Below, piece after piece: positions 43,701 to 52,590 of a stretch of DNA of 64,000 bases (positions are counted from its first letter, which is position 1; the number at the start of each line of letters is the position of its first letter). Made by a program: the position numbers and the translations under genes. This DNA is from an uncultured bacterium. GTDB lineage: Bacteria > Elusimicrobiota > Elusimicrobia > Elusimicrobiales > Elusimicrobiaceae. Below the pieces are notes generated by a model that was not told the origin of the DNA, did no database searches, and saw only the letters and a list, made by a program, of their open reading frames with translations. Location of the stretch: positions 116,056-180,055 of the forward strand of contig CASEWB010000011.1 in NCBI GenBank assembly GCA_949291545.1. Reading direction: 5' to 3'.

Positions 43701-45011
43701 TTTGGTATACGAAACATTGGCATAGCGGCTGTTGATGCGGGCGATATGGTCGACCTGTTCAGAGGCGAACCAATATCCTTCTGCTGCTTCCATGCCCTCC
43801 GGAATGGATACCGCACCAACCGACAAATTATTCGCAGCCTGTATATTGTCCAAATTAACGGAAACATCACCTACCGGCAGGGGCCGTTCAGCAGCAGCTG
43901 CCGTTTCCACTGGCTGTTTTTCGCCTAACGGGTTGGCCAGGACTTTTCCTTTATGTTCATTTAAAGCGGCCCATTCTGCGGTAGCCTCGGCAGAAGCATC
44001 CAAGTGATGGATGTTCATTCTGTTCCAAGAGGACAGCAATTTACCTAATTTAGCCGCCGATAATTCTGTCGCCGGTTCAACTATTTCCGGCAGCTGAACG
44101 GAAAGGGAGTTTTCGCGCACATAGGTTTGTACGCCGCTCCAAAAATCGCCGGAGAGCTTGCCGTTCACGCAGGACATCTGCGCCAACTGTTCTAATGCGT
44201 CATACGCCTGCAAATTTAATAACGCACGACCAATTACAACTTGTGTAATCGGTTGTAAAGCCGCTGGAGATTTCTTATAAGTATCAATTAAAAGAGTAGC
44301 GTCTTTGGCGGCCCCTAAGAACCCCAGGTCCGTGGCGGCTGCCATCGTTTTAGACCAATTCTTTAATTGTTCTTCACTTAATGGAGTGGAAACTTGCGCT
44401 TGAGTATTGTTAGCCAACAACGTACGACGGTACAAATCTACCGCTTGGTCTGCATATTGCTTCTGCAATGCAAAACCACGCTCCACCGTGATGGTCGGAA
44501 GCGTGCTGAGCACCAAAAAGTCTTTGGCAGATTCGCTGCGGGTTACTTCAAAAATTTGGTGATAGATGTTTTTGGCATCTTGCGCATTCAAATTGGCTTT
44601 CGTGGCCAATTCATTGACTTGCGTCAAACTCATCACCGGGATTTGGCTGTTAATCTTTCTAACAATGCGTTTGGTAAGTTCAGTGCTTATCTCAACCGAA
44701 TTAGGATTAAACTGTCTAGCAGAAATGTCAGCAGCCTGCTGTCCCGCGGCATGCGTTGTTTGCTTATACGAAGCACTCGCTGCTTTATAAGGGGCTTTGG
44801 CGGAGGGGACTGTCGCACCGGGGATATAGCGCAGCCCGTTGATATTCAACGGCAGTTTAGAGGCTTTTGATGCTGCACCGGCGGCCTCCAGCGCGCCCTT
44901 ATCCAATGCTTTTGAAGCCCCCTTAATAATCTTATTAGACTGGGCCAAGGAAGGCGTAATGCTTCCGAAAATTAACGATACACTCAATACTAGAGATATC
45001 AGTTTATTCAT
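40704..45011 (-). CDS. 1435-aa exported, multi-spanning protein of unknown function
   Basis: A very long protein with a signal peptide (residues 1-23, ending LAQ). Residues about 25-750 are mostly helical and soluble, with Ala/Gln/Lys-rich stretches; residues about 757-1195 hold roughly ten hydrophobic segments with Gly-rich loops reminiscent of an MFS transporter; residues about 1196-1435 are again helical and charged. I know no family with this layout. It is monocistronic, has its own strong terminator, and a promoter carrying the conserved inverted-repeat element. Composition is like the host, so it is not recently acquired. Membrane orientation cannot be settled from sequence. Confidence 0.8.
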   Translation of the reverse strand: MNKLISLVLSVSLIFGSITPSLAQSNKIIKGASKALDKGALEAAGAASKASKLPLNINGLRYIPGATVPSAKAPYKAASASYKQTTHAAGQQAADISARQFNPNSVEISTELTKRIVRKINSQIPVMSLTQVNELATKANLNAQDAKNIYHQIFEVTRSESAKDFLVLSTLPTITVERGFALQKQYADQAVDLYRRTLLANNTQAQVSTPLSEEQLKNWSKTMAAATDLGFLGAAKDATLLIDTYKKSPAALQPITQVVIGRALLNLQAYDALEQLAQMSCVNGKLSGDFWSGVQTYVRENSLSVQLPEIVEPATELSAAKLGKLLSSWNRMNIHHLDASAEATAEWAALNEHKGKVLANPLGEKQPVETAAAAERPLPVGDVSVNLDNIQAANNLSVGAVSIPEGMEAAEGYWFASEQVDHIARINSRYANVSYTKEVSQALQYGLEKAERKYIKEYGKTPALQDPAFQKMWVESVKPELEKLAANNKKLNAKAQQDVLNTLEASFDPTYEVKAIEPVPFFSKVVQFFRSRADRAAATKAIRAAQEARIQGMEVRYPANVESAPGVLIPQDYDIKFVFDSEVTKRAFLNVGKLDSETFVIDSNGSLLLRSPSGSVRGLMGVRINGGNNTTQEVYRVLAARNLAPRFSETVAQNDVERALSLLSEVRVPLRTVLSKKMQLANKELKQFLVAKDLEAAKTAFINSGKVNESLAAVSKELDAIVANNADMKDIVFKLHTDKAGDWALKLTAFSEGLSSFGQAIAAATRLFGDVSSFMANLPSSAGQFGPVLAPFISGLQTRLGLKNTAYVGQILSALGLGISAGSLALGAADVLTPLWAFGGMVGGILVNGIAGNGIIKQTNSPIAKAVANDPVSASSTVADLNSWASAGGIYCYLFLPVVGATMTALFGIETGLSTLAAMFGVAGVAPLASAALLRMSKIQNIKESTVDTSKKGAFWKGIGQNLRFAFTGTQKQELAQLINKKAAKTGVAPSEIKPTKLMKTKAFLKQYLVQMAARVGLYHFGGMAFNSGPGTVLKDVFAKPEQAMLASFFAVYLTVFLGRKLGAKAMGQGLITDKALIGLSSLIAVGAGGLSILPGLDIYTRSALWALAGLGFANLANQEQAMALNRPENAGQKAAVSMIYVLARLTGMGTILYGMFSDQLATLPGLNSTLGAIYGLSMPVLATAIATLWNKNLITSDLKNQIKIWTTKKPKVLTYSNLRMEVESAMINNPNLGVTQDPAEMKQVVKNLSNGLMSRYRIDLASLEQMMISANDKTSLDLYRLNMVEKLYQRLPENTRLATGDPLTYEQFRAEVEPVYNSIIRARVLGKSEEEINKLINFSLDGIMAKYPVGRSDLRVIEARLLKKTRIDRIRLATMQYLYGKQLTKAAENEINVQVKKMVVGTDKADVIKHVVEKYQAMADAKGIEFVPPANAAL

Positions 45012-45062
45012 ACGTTGTCTCCACTGGGTTTAAGTATAGAACACTGCACGGCTTATATCCTA

Positions 45063-45130
45063 ATGCTAACACAAAATCTATTCGGCAACAAGGGCCAAAA
45101 GGCCCATTTTTTAGGTGGGACCTTTTGACC
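45063..45130 (-). promoter_or_regulatory. promoter with conserved element, copy B
   Basis: On the minus strand GGTCAAAAGGTCCCA (45130-45116) and TGGGCCTTTTGG (45106-45095) form an inverted repeat, followed by CCCTTGTTG with TTGTTG (45091-45086), 17 nt and TAGCAT (45068-45063). Order and spacing are the same as in copy A upstream of the trypsin-like protein. A 45-nt leader with GTGGAG follows. Confidence 0.7.
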
Positions 45131-45220
45131 CTTCTGCCTGAACTTAAAACATACAAGATGTTTCCTTAGTTATTGTAACAAAAAAACGGCTGTTTTCCTA
45201 CTGTATTGCGCCGAAGGAGT

Positions 45221-46360
45221 TCACCAATCGGCATCTTTCCCCAGGGCAGAAAGCGGCAGCTGCTTGCCAAAGGTGAACGAACGGGGAACCTCGTGTATTG
45301 TTAGCCGACGGGCCAAATAGGTGCGGATAATTCCCAAATGCTCGGGCGTGTATCCCTCGTTTAGTACGATAAATGCTTTTAGGCGCTCTCCTTCTTCTGG
45401 GCGCATCAGCCGCACCCGGCAAGCCTTCACCGCCGGGTGAGAGAGCAACACCTTTTCCACCCGTTTGGGATACACATTCAACCCAGCCACCTGGACAGAT
45501 TCGTCCGTCCGCCCCCGGGGCACCAGCAGGCGGCCTTTTTGCAGGCTTACATAGTCCGGCAAATCCTGCCATTGGGCAAGCGCCCGGCGGCGAATACGGG
45601 GAAGCACCGGATTTTGGGCTGAAATTTCCCAAAACGGCAGTATTTCAAATGGGTCCTGCGCCCGGTGGCGAAAGGCAATTGCACCGGTTTCGCTGGCGCC
45701 ATAAATTTCCGTAAAGCAAGACAACCCGCTTTCCAACAACGCTTGTATTGTTTCGGCTTTACACGGCGCCGTGGAAGAAAGCACCTCCACCTGCGGCGGA
45801 AACACATTTTTTAGACGGGTCCAATAATTCCAAAACAGCGGGAACCCTACCAACAAATCCCCGCTGCGCAGCAATGTTTCCCACGGTTGGGTGGGCAGCG
45901 CCGGCAGCGCCAGCACCGGCACATTCAACGCGTGCGGCAGGGCGACCGTAAATGAAAACCCGTACAGATGGCAGGCCGGCACCAAGGCCACTATCCTTTT
46001 AATATGCTTAAACAGCGGAGCCAGGCCATAGGCTTCTTCGGCAATCATTTCCAATGTATGGACGCACGGCTTGGGTTCGCCGGTTGTTCCCGAAGTAAAA
46101 AACGTAATTTGGCGGTGCTGAACAAAAGAGGCAAAGGCATAATCCGCCATTAAATCCAGGGTGGAAAATTTCCGCGGCTCGTACCCAAACAGTGCAGCCG
46201 CCCGCTGGCAGGCGCTCTCCAATACATTTGCGGGCAGGCGGGAAAACAAGCTTTCTTCCTCTCCCGGTTCCAGCACGGCCAGCACGTCCAAGCGGCAGCG
46301 GGCTGCTTCGGTGCGCAGCACATCGGCTATCATTCGTTTTATATCTTGTTTGGTCAGCAT
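45221..46360 (-). CDS. AMP-binding (acyl/aryl-CoA ligase-like) enzyme
   Basis: A 379-aa adenylate-forming enzyme, shorter than usual acyl-CoA synthetases (about 500-550 aa). The P-loop FFTSGTTGEPKP, the A5 region TEIYGASETGAIAFR and the hinge-side GRTDESVQVAGLNVYPKRVE are present; the usual final Lys is probably in PLSALGKDADW. Such compact ligases occur in aryl-polyene and fatty-acid-like clusters, but no partner genes are here. Substrate unknown. Confidence 0.85.
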   Translation of the reverse strand: MLTKQDIKRMIADVLRTEAARCRLDVLAVLEPGEEESLFSRLPANVLESACQRAAALFGYEPRKFSTLDLMADYAFASFVQHRQITFFTSGTTGEPKPCVHTLEMIAEEAYGLAPLFKHIKRIVALVPACHLYGFSFTVALPHALNVPVLALPALPTQPWETLLRSGDLLVGFPLFWNYWTRLKNVFPPQVEVLSSTAPCKAETIQALLESGLSCFTEIYGASETGAIAFRHRAQDPFEILPFWEISAQNPVLPRIRRRALAQWQDLPDYVSLQKGRLLVPRGRTDESVQVAGLNVYPKRVEKVLLSHPAVKACRVRLMRPEEGERLKAFIVLNEGYTPEHLGIIRTYLARRLTIHEVPRSFTFGKQLPLSALGKDADW

Positions 46361-46704
46361 TTTTCTTCCTTTTTTTGGCTTAGAAAGGTACGCCTTTCAC
46401 CCCACGCACCGCGGTTCTTCCGTCCGGAGGTTCCCGCCAAAATGTAAGGTTAAAATTTGTAAACTCACTTTAAATAAAATAAAATTTATATTATACAAGC
46501 GTACCAAAAACACTACACCCGGAGCAAGCAAAATTCTTGCTCCCGGTTTGTAACCGCTTTCCACGGCCCGGCTGTCTGCCGCCCAACGAAACCCTGCCCT
46601 TTGGCGCCTTTCGTTTTGCCGTAGCCGCCCCGCAAGGGCACCGGCCAAAACTTTTATCCAAGCGGACGCGCCACCAACTTATAAAGCACGTCCCCGTATT
46701 ATAT
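46361..46704. other. divergent intergenic region, 344 nt
   Basis: Spacer between the divergent AMP-binding and DHA2 genes. It has an AT-rich promoter-like block (about 46460-46500) and a hairpin GGAGCAAG/CTTGCTCC (46521-46543) with no T tract, possibly regulatory. TATTAT lies just before the MFS start. No gene supported; a frame open from 46537 is only the upstream extension of the MFS gene. Confidence 0.5.
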
Positions 46705-48144
46705 ATGAAGATACACGCACCGCATATTGCTTATAAATGGTTGATTTTTTCCGTTACGGCGATTGGGGTTTTTATGTCCACGCTGGACGGCGGCATCGTC
46801 AACATTGCGCTGCCCGTAATGGCGCGCGATTTAAACGCCGGGCTGGAACGGATACAATGGGTGGTAAGCGTCTACCTGCTGACGACCACCTGCTTCCTGC
46901 CGGTATTCGGCAAACTGTCCGATATGTACAGCCGCAAATATCTGTATTTGACGGGCTTTTTGCTGTTTGGTTTGGGGTCGCTGTTTGCGGCGTTTTCGCA
47001 AAGTTTAAGCTGGATGATTTTCTCGCGCGTGGTGCAGGGGTTAGGGGCCAGCGCGATGATTTCCAACTGTCAGGCCATTATTGCCAAAGCCTTCCGCGGC
47101 AAGGACCGCGGCCGCGCCCTGGGCGGCATCGGGGCGATGGTAGCCATCGGTTTTTTGGCGGGGCCTGCCGTGGGCGGATTGTTAATCCAACACTGGGGCT
47201 GGCAATCGGTATTTTGGATTAACGTGCCCATCAGCGCCTTGGGGATTTGGCGCGGGATACAAATCATCCCGCTGTTTAAAGCCCAACAACGCGTGAAAAT
47301 GGACGTGCTGGGCGCGATTTGTTTTATTTTGTTTTGTTTCTGCTTTCTGTACGGATTAGACGAAGGGGAAAGCCAACACTGGACGTCTTTTTTAATCATC
47401 GGCTCGTTTGTGATGTCCATTTTGTTCTTTATCATCTTTTACATGCGCGAGCGCACGTCCAAAAATCCGTTTATCGGGCTCTCGTTGTTTAAAATCCAGG
47501 CCATTTCGTACGGGTGTATCGTATCGCTCCTGGGGTTTATTGCGCTCAACTGCAACAACATTTTGTTCCCGTTCTATATGTCCGACATTCTGCACCTGGA
47601 CCCGATGCACATGAGCCTGCTGATGATGCCTTTCCCCGTAGCGCTGGCCATCTCCTCGCCTGTATCGGGCTGGCTTTCCGAGCGCTATTCGGCCCGTTTA
47701 ATTACAACCATTGGGTTTGGCTTTATTATTATTGGGGCGTCTATGTTCGTTGGAATTGGGACAGCCCCGTCCTTCCTCTATATTATCACCGCCCAACTGT
47801 TTATGGGCTGTGGTTCGGGCACATTCCAGGCGCCCAACAACAACACCATCATTGGCGGCGCCCCCAAAGAACGCCTGGGCATGGTGGTAAGCTTAAGTGC
47901 GCTGGCGCGCAATATGGGGGCGGTGATGGGAATTGCGCTTTCAGTACTGATTTTTTCCTCCGTCAAGCGGCATTATCTTGCGGCCGGGCAAGACCCGCAG
48001 ACCGCTTTTATGTATGCTTATCAAGCCGCGATGGTGTTTTGTATTGTAATGTCGCTGGCGGCGGCGTACTTTTCGGCCGCGCGCGAAAAACGCAAAAAAC
48101 GCAAAAAACAGCCCAAAGGATTTTATGAAACAACGACTGCTTAA
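46705..48144 (+). CDS. DHA2-type multidrug efflux MFS transporter 1
   Basis: A 479-aa protein with 14 membrane helices of the EmrB/QacA (DHA2) family, a proton-driven drug exporter. Motif D1 is seen as STLDGGIVNIALPVM, motif A as FGKLSDMYSRKYLYL, and motif C as GFLAGPAVGGLLIQH. The start at 46705 is preferred because the upstream 56 codons are not membrane-like. It overlaps its paralogue downstream by 20 nt, so both are co-translated. No EmrA-like adaptor is adjacent. Confidence 0.92.
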   Translation: MKIHAPHIAYKWLIFSVTAIGVFMSTLDGGIVNIALPVMARDLNAGLERIQWVVSVYLLTTTCFLPVFGKLSDMYSRKYLYLTGFLLFGLGSLFAAFSQSLSWMIFSRVVQGLGASAMISNCQAIIAKAFRGKDRGRALGGIGAMVAIGFLAGPAVGGLLIQHWGWQSVFWINVPISALGIWRGIQIIPLFKAQQRVKMDVLGAICFILFCFCFLYGLDEGESQHWTSFLIIGSFVMSILFFIIFYMRERTSKNPFIGLSLFKIQAISYGCIVSLLGFIALNCNNILFPFYMSDILHLDPMHMSLLMMPFPVALAISSPVSGWLSERYSARLITTIGFGFIIIGASMFVGIGTAPSFLYIITAQLFMGCGSGTFQAPNNNTIIGGAPKERLGMVVSLSALARNMGAVMGIALSVLIFSSVKRHYLAAGQDPQTAFMYAYQAAMVFCIVMSLAAAYFSAAREKRKKRKKQPKGFYETTTA

Positions 48145-49510
48145 TTTACCTTATAAATGGTTGATTTTTACCGTAACCGCCACCGGAACCTTTATGGGAA
48201 CCCTGGACGGCGGAATCGTAAACATTGCCTTACCGTCCATTGCCAAACAATTTAACGCCGATATTGAAAGCATTCAGGCCGTTGTAAGCATTTATTTGCT
48301 GGCGGTAACGTGTTTTCTGCCGGTGTTTGGCAAGCTGTCCGATATGTACAGCCGCAAAAAGTTGTACTTAGGCGGTTTTTTTATGTTTGGCGTAGGCAGT
48401 GTGATGTGCTCGCTGGCGACGTCGCTGCCGATGCTGATTGTCGCCCGGGCGGTGCAAGGGCTCAGCTCGTCGGCCATGATGGCCAACTCGCAGGCAATTA
48501 TTGCCAAAGCTTTCTCCGGCAAAGACCGCGGCCGCGCTTTAGGCGGCATTGGGGCGGTGGTAGCCTTAGGCTCCCTGGGGGGCCCGGCGGTAGGGGGGTT
48601 TTTAATCCAACATTTTGGTTGGCCCAGCGTGTTTTGGGTAAATGTGCCGGTGTGCGCCATAGGTATTTGGCGCGGGCTGCAAATTATTCCGCGGTTTAAC
48701 CCCAAAGCCAAAATGAAAATGGATAAATGGGGGGCGGCGTTCTTTATTGTGGCGTGCTTTTCGTTCCTGTATGCCCTAAATGAAGGCCCCAACAAGCACT
48801 GGTCTTCCCCGCTTATTTTAAGTTCCTTTGCGGTGGCGGTGCTGTTTTTTGGATTGTTCTACTACCGGGAGAAAGTATCTAAAACGCCGTTTATTGGGCT
48901 GTCTATTTTTAAAATTCCGGCTATTTCCTATGGCTACGCCGTAGCGGTGCTGGGGTTTATGGCTATTTTTACCAATTCGGTATTGTTTCCTTTCTACGCA
49001 ACGGACATTTTACACGTTGACCCGGTAAAAATTGGCCTTTTAATGCTCCCTTTCCCGGTAGCGTTGGCGGTGTCTTCTCCGTTAAGCGGTCTCTTGTCGG
49101 AGCGGTATCCGGCCCGGCTGATTACCACCATTGGGCTGGGGCTGGCGGTGACGGGGCTGGTCATGTTTTCGTTTATGGACGAAACCACTTCGTTTTTCTA
49201 TATTGCGCTGGCACAGCTGATTACGGGCTGCGGCTCGGGGACGTTCCAAGTGCCCAATAACAATACCGTTATCAGCGCCGCCCCGCGCAACAAAGTGGGC
49301 ATTGTATCGAGCGTAAACGCGCTGGCGCGCAACGCCGGTATGATTATGGGGATTGCCCTTTCCGTAGCCGTATACGCCTTTGTGCAGAACCACTTGGCCG
49401 CCGGCGGCGCAAACGCCCAGGACGCGTTTTTGGGGGGATACCGGGCCGCTATGTTGTTTGGTGCGGCGGTAGCCGTGGCGGGGGGGATTTTATCCGCCAA
49501 GCGGGATTAA
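48125..49510 (+). CDS. DHA2-type multidrug efflux MFS transporter 2
   Basis: A 461-aa paralogue of the preceding protein, with the same landmarks (GTLDGGIVNIALPSI, FGKLSDMYSRKKLYL, GGPAVGGFLIQH, GSGTFQVPNNNTVISAAP). The tandem arrangement and 20-nt overlap suggest an old duplication with possible heteromeric or divided function. Confidence 0.92.
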   Translation: MKQRLLNLPYKWLIFTVTATGTFMGTLDGGIVNIALPSIAKQFNADIESIQAVVSIYLLAVTCFLPVFGKLSDMYSRKKLYLGGFFMFGVGSVMCSLATSLPMLIVARAVQGLSSSAMMANSQAIIAKAFSGKDRGRALGGIGAVVALGSLGGPAVGGFLIQHFGWPSVFWVNVPVCAIGIWRGLQIIPRFNPKAKMKMDKWGAAFFIVACFSFLYALNEGPNKHWSSPLILSSFAVAVLFFGLFYYREKVSKTPFIGLSIFKIPAISYGYAVAVLGFMAIFTNSVLFPFYATDILHVDPVKIGLLMLPFPVALAVSSPLSGLLSERYPARLITTIGLGLAVTGLVMFSFMDETTSFFYIALAQLITGCGSGTFQVPNNNTVISAAPRNKVGIVSSVNALARNAGMIMGIALSVAVYAFVQNHLAAGGANAQDAFLGGYRAAMLFGAAVAVAGGILSAKRD

Positions 49511-49543
49511 GTTAACTCAACCGAACGGAAAAATTTTGAAGTA

Positions 49544-49582
49544 AAAACGACGCACGGGCAAACTTTCCGCGCGTCGTTTTTT
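49544..49582 (+). terminator. terminator after the efflux pair
   Basis: AAAACGACGC (49544-49553) / GCGTCGTTTT (49571-49580) with T tract. Confidence 0.8.
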
Positions 49583-49622
49583 ACAGGAAAGATACGCCGA
49601 AAGAAAGCTTCCTTTCCAAACA

Positions 49623-49655
49623 AAAGCCCCGCTCGTAATGAGCGGGGCTTTTTTT
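49623..49655. terminator. terminator of rubrerythrin (bidirectional)
   Basis: AAAGCCCCGCTC-gtaat-GAGCGGGGCTTT with T/A tracts on both sides. Confidence 0.92.
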
Positions 49656-49672
49656 CGGCTAAGAGCGGAAAA

Positions 49673-50212
49673 TTAATAGTTTTCCGGGTGAATCATAAAA
49701 TAAGCCTGCGGGTGGGCGCACACGGGGCACACTTCGGGGGCTTTTTCGCCGATGTGAATGTGGCCGCAGTTGGCGCATTCCCACATCACGATGCCGGCTT
49801 TTTTGAACACTTCCTGGGCTTCCACGTTGTGCAGGAGTTTGCGGTAGCGTTCTTCGTGCATTTTTTCAATTTTACCCACCGCTTCAAAGAGGTAAGCCAA
49901 TTTATCAAAGCCTTCTTCTTTGGCTTCTTTAGCGAAGGTGGCGTACATATCGGTCCATTCGTAGTTTTCACCGTTGGCGGCGTCTAACAAGTTTTCAGCC
50001 GTGGTCGGAATTCCGTTATCGTGCAAGGCTTTGAACCACAATTTGGCGTGTTCGCGTTCATTGCCGGCGGTTTGTTCAAAAATTTTGCTGATTTGCACAA
50101 AACCTTCTTTTTTGGCTTTGGAAGCATAGTATGTATATTTATTGGTAGCCTGCGATTCACCCGCAAAAGCCGCCATTAAGTTTTTTTCCGTTTTAGAACC
50201 TTTCAATTCCAT
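49673..50212 (-). CDS. rbr: rubrerythrin
   Basis: A 179-aa non-haem iron protein that reduces hydrogen peroxide in anaerobes. The ferritin-like diiron domain has E-x-x-H pairs ([18 protein letters not shown]). The C-terminal rubredoxin-like domain has [10 protein letters not shown] and CPVCAHPQ. It lies 29 nt downstream of a Fur-family repressor, an arrangement common for PerR-controlled peroxide defence. Confidence 0.95.
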   Translation of the reverse strand: MELKGSKTEKNLMAAFAGESQATNKYTYYASKAKKEGFVQISKIFEQTAGNEREHAKLWFKALHDNGIPTTAENLLDAANGENYEWTDMYATFAKEAKEEGFDKLAYLFEAVGKIEKMHEERYRKLLHNVEAQEVFKKAGIVMWECANCGHIHIGEKAPEVCPVCAHPQAYFMIHPENY

Positions 50213-50241
50213 ATAATCTCCTATGTGTTACACCCAAGCGC

Positions 50242-50703
50242 CTAGTTGTTTAGTCGGCACTTTTTACAAATTCCGCGAAGCTGCACATTTACTTGCCGCA
50301 CTTCGCCCATTTCCCGCGCACCGCCGGGCAGCGGCAAAGGTGCCTCGCCCGGTTGGGGGAAAATATCATACACTTCGCCGCAGCGTGTGCAAACAAAGTG
50401 GCAGTGGGGACGCAAATCCCCATCAAAGCGGGCCTTGGACGAAAGCCCCACCCGCATTAATAAATCCATTTCTTCCAAGGAAGCCAATGTGCGGTATACC
50501 GTATCTAGCGACACATTAGGCATCTTTTTGCGCACCGCCATAAACACACTTTCCGCGCTGGGGTGTGCACTGGATTGCGCCACCGTGCGGAAAATCTCCC
50601 GCCGTTGCTGCGTAACACGCAGGCCTTTTTCCCGGCAGGAAGCTTCAAAGCGGGATAGGCGGTTTTCTATTTCTTCTTTTTGTTCGTGTAAAGTGGTGCT
50701 CAT
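50242..50703 (-). CDS. Fur-family repressor, PerR-like
   Basis: A 153-aa metal-dependent regulator. Winged helix: GLRVTQQRREIFR, VSLDTVYRTLASLEEMDLL. Metal-site region FDGDLRPHCHFVCTRCGEV and the structural zinc cysteines CTRC and CKKC are in place. Neighbourhood with rubrerythrin favours a PerR (peroxide-sensing) role over Fur or Zur. A 16-bp palindrome just upstream of its start is a candidate autoregulatory operator. Confidence 0.88.
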   Translation of the reverse strand: MSTTLHEQKEEIENRLSRFEASCREKGLRVTQQRREIFRTVAQSSAHPSAESVFMAVRKKMPNVSLDTVYRTLASLEEMDLLMRVGLSSKARFDGDLRPHCHFVCTRCGEVYDIFPQPGEAPLPLPGGAREMGEVRQVNVQLRGICKKCRLNN

Positions 50704-50719
50704 AAATTATTAATAATTT
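50704..50719. promoter_or_regulatory. candidate PerR/Fur-type operator
   Basis: AAATTATTAATAATTT, a perfect 16-bp palindrome abutting the repressor start codon. It is similar to the AT-rich PerR/Fur boxes and would block translation initiation or transcription of perR-rbr. Confidence 0.6.
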
Positions 50720-50817
50720 TTCTTAATAAAGTATAGCATATTTCCCAAACAAAAAGTCAAGATATGGTTTTATCATACCATAAATTCCGCCTAAATATAC
50801 CGCAAAAAGGGGTTATC

Positions 50818-50844
50818 TTGCACAAAGGAGGGATTTGTTATAAT
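50818..50844 (+). promoter_or_regulatory. promoter of the alcohol dehydrogenase gene
   Basis: TTGCAC (50818-50823), 15 nt, TATAAT (50839-50844); leader of about 28 nt with AGGAGG before ATG. Confidence 0.6.
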
Positions 50845-50878
50845 ATGGTAGCAGCTGTAAGCTGATTTAGGAGGATAT

Positions 50879-52054
50879 ATGAAATTTGACTGCTATTTAC
50901 CGACAAAAATTTTGTTTGGCGCCGGCCGCTTAAACGACCTTGCCTCCGCTAAACTGCCCGGCAAAAAGGCGCTTATCGTTATTTCCGCCGGAACTTCTAT
51001 GCGCAAATACGGGTATTTGGAACGCGTGCAAAAACTATTGGCCCAGCAAGGGGTGCAAAGCGTAGTGTTTGACAAAATTCTGCCCAACCCGATTTTGCAA
51101 CACGTTATGGAAGGGGCGGAACTGGCACGCAAGGAAGGGTGCGATTTTGTTATCGGGCTGGGGGGAGGAAGCAGCATTGATTCTTCCAAATCCATTGCCG
51201 TAATGGCCAAAAACCCCGGCAATTACTGGGATTACATCGGCGGCGGCTCGGGCAAAGGGCAATTTCCCAAAGAAGGAGCCTTGCCGATTGTAGCCATCAC
51301 CACCACCGCCGGCACCGGCACCGAGGCCGACCCGTGGACGGTAATCACTAATGGGCCCGAAAAAATCGGCACCGGGTGGGAATTTACGTTCCCGGCGTTG
51401 TCTATCGTGGACCCGGAACTAATGACGTCCGTCCCACCGCATTTGACGGCTTACCAAGGCTTTGATACACTGTTTCACTGCACGGAAGGATATATTGCCA
51501 ATATCGCTACGCCCGTTTCCGACGCACTGGCGTTAAAAGCCATTGAGCTTATCGCCAAATACCTGCCGCGCGCCGTCAAAGACGGCAACGACCTGGAAGC
51601 CCGCTCCCAGGTGGCGTTGGCCAACACGCTGGGCGGTATGGTGGAGACCTTCTCCTCGTGCACAAGCGAACACTCGCTGGAGCACGCTTTGAGCGCCTAC
51701 TACCCCAAACTGCCGCACGGGGCGGGGCTGATTATGATTTCTCTGCCGTACTATAAATTCTTCTTGGGTAAAGTGGCGGACGAACGCTACGCCAAAATGG
51801 CCGAAGCGATGGGGGAAGATATCCACTCCCTGCCCGCCGAAAAACGCGCCCAAGCGTTTATCGCGGCTTTGGAAAAACTGCAAAAAGCCTGCGGCGTGGA
51901 CAACTTAAAAATGAGCGACTACGGCGTAAAAGCCGACGAAATGGACAAATTGGCCAAAACCGCCAAAGAAACGATGGGGGGATTATTTACCCTGGACGTC
52001 CACTCGCTCACCGACGAAGAAGCCGCCCAAATTATGAAAGAAGCCTATCGTTAG
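50879..52054 (+). CDS. iron-containing alcohol dehydrogenase
   Basis: A 391-aa group III (Fe-dependent) alcohol dehydrogenase, probably making ethanol or butanol, or acting on other aldehydes in fermentation. NAD-binding GLGGGSSIDSSKSIAV, TTAGTGTEADPWTVI and the metal-binding histidine regions (FDTLFHCTEGYI, EHSLEHALSAYYPKLPHGAG) are present. Monocistronic. Confidence 0.93.
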   Translation: MKFDCYLPTKILFGAGRLNDLASAKLPGKKALIVISAGTSMRKYGYLERVQKLLAQQGVQSVVFDKILPNPILQHVMEGAELARKEGCDFVIGLGGGSSIDSSKSIAVMAKNPGNYWDYIGGGSGKGQFPKEGALPIVAITTTAGTGTEADPWTVITNGPEKIGTGWEFTFPALSIVDPELMTSVPPHLTAYQGFDTLFHCTEGYIANIATPVSDALALKAIELIAKYLPRAVKDGNDLEARSQVALANTLGGMVETFSSCTSEHSLEHALSAYYPKLPHGAGLIMISLPYYKFFLGKVADERYAKMAEAMGEDIHSLPAEKRAQAFIAALEKLQKACGVDNLKMSDYGVKADEMDKLAKTAKETMGGLFTLDVHSLTDEEAAQIMKEAYR

Positions 52055-52070
52055 GACTTTTACCCCATAA

Positions 52071-52100
52071 AAAACCAGGCCATATGGCCTGGTTTTTTGT
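52071..52100. terminator. terminator between ADH and cupin genes
   Basis: A perfect 26-bp palindrome (AAAACCAGGCCAT and its complement, 52071-52096) with T tract; serves both convergent genes. Confidence 0.9.
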
Positions 52101-52105
52101 TTTTA

Positions 52106-52540
52106 CTACCATTTAGCCAATGTCTTGGTTAATATTGCATCGTCGCCGGTCCATTCTTCTAACGAGCCCGCCTTTGCCTGCATACACAAGTAGGTAAGGC
52201 CTTGGGGGCCGCTGATAATTCCGCGTGAACCTTGCGGGCTTACACGCACTACAGTACCTTCTTGCAAATCAAACACGTCCTCGTCAACCTGCATTTTACC
52301 GCTGCCTTTTAATACCACATATACTTCTTCATTTTGTTTATGTGCGTGAAAAAAGGGCAAAGCCGTATTGGCAGGCAACGCGCCAACGGACACTTCACTT
52401 CCAGTAGTGCCTAAAGCTTCTTTTAAAAAAGCTTTTCCTTTTACTTGGCCATAAACCCGCTGGGCTATTTCGGCCCATGGGCCCACGCAAACAGCTTGGC
52501 AATTTTTACTTGAAATGATGGATTTAAGTTCTTGACTCAT
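52106..52540 (-). CDS. cupin-domain protein
   Basis: A 144-aa protein with a conserved cupin barrel: FHAHKQNEEVYVVLKGSG (motif 1 with His, His and Glu) and the second motif VVRVSPQGSRGI with fewer metal ligands. It is divergent from an HxlR-type regulator 117 nt away, so probably its target. Ligand unknown. Confidence 0.88.
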   Translation of the reverse strand: MSQELKSIISSKNCQAVCVGPWAEIAQRVYGQVKGKAFLKEALGTTGSEVSVGALPANTALPFFHAHKQNEEVYVVLKGSGKMQVDEDVFDLQEGTVVRVSPQGSRGIISGPQGLTYLCMQAKAGSLEEWTGDDAILTKTLAKW

Positions 52541-52590
52541 AACGTTCTCCTTTTTTTATTTCAGATCTTGGAGTATAATAAAAATTATAA

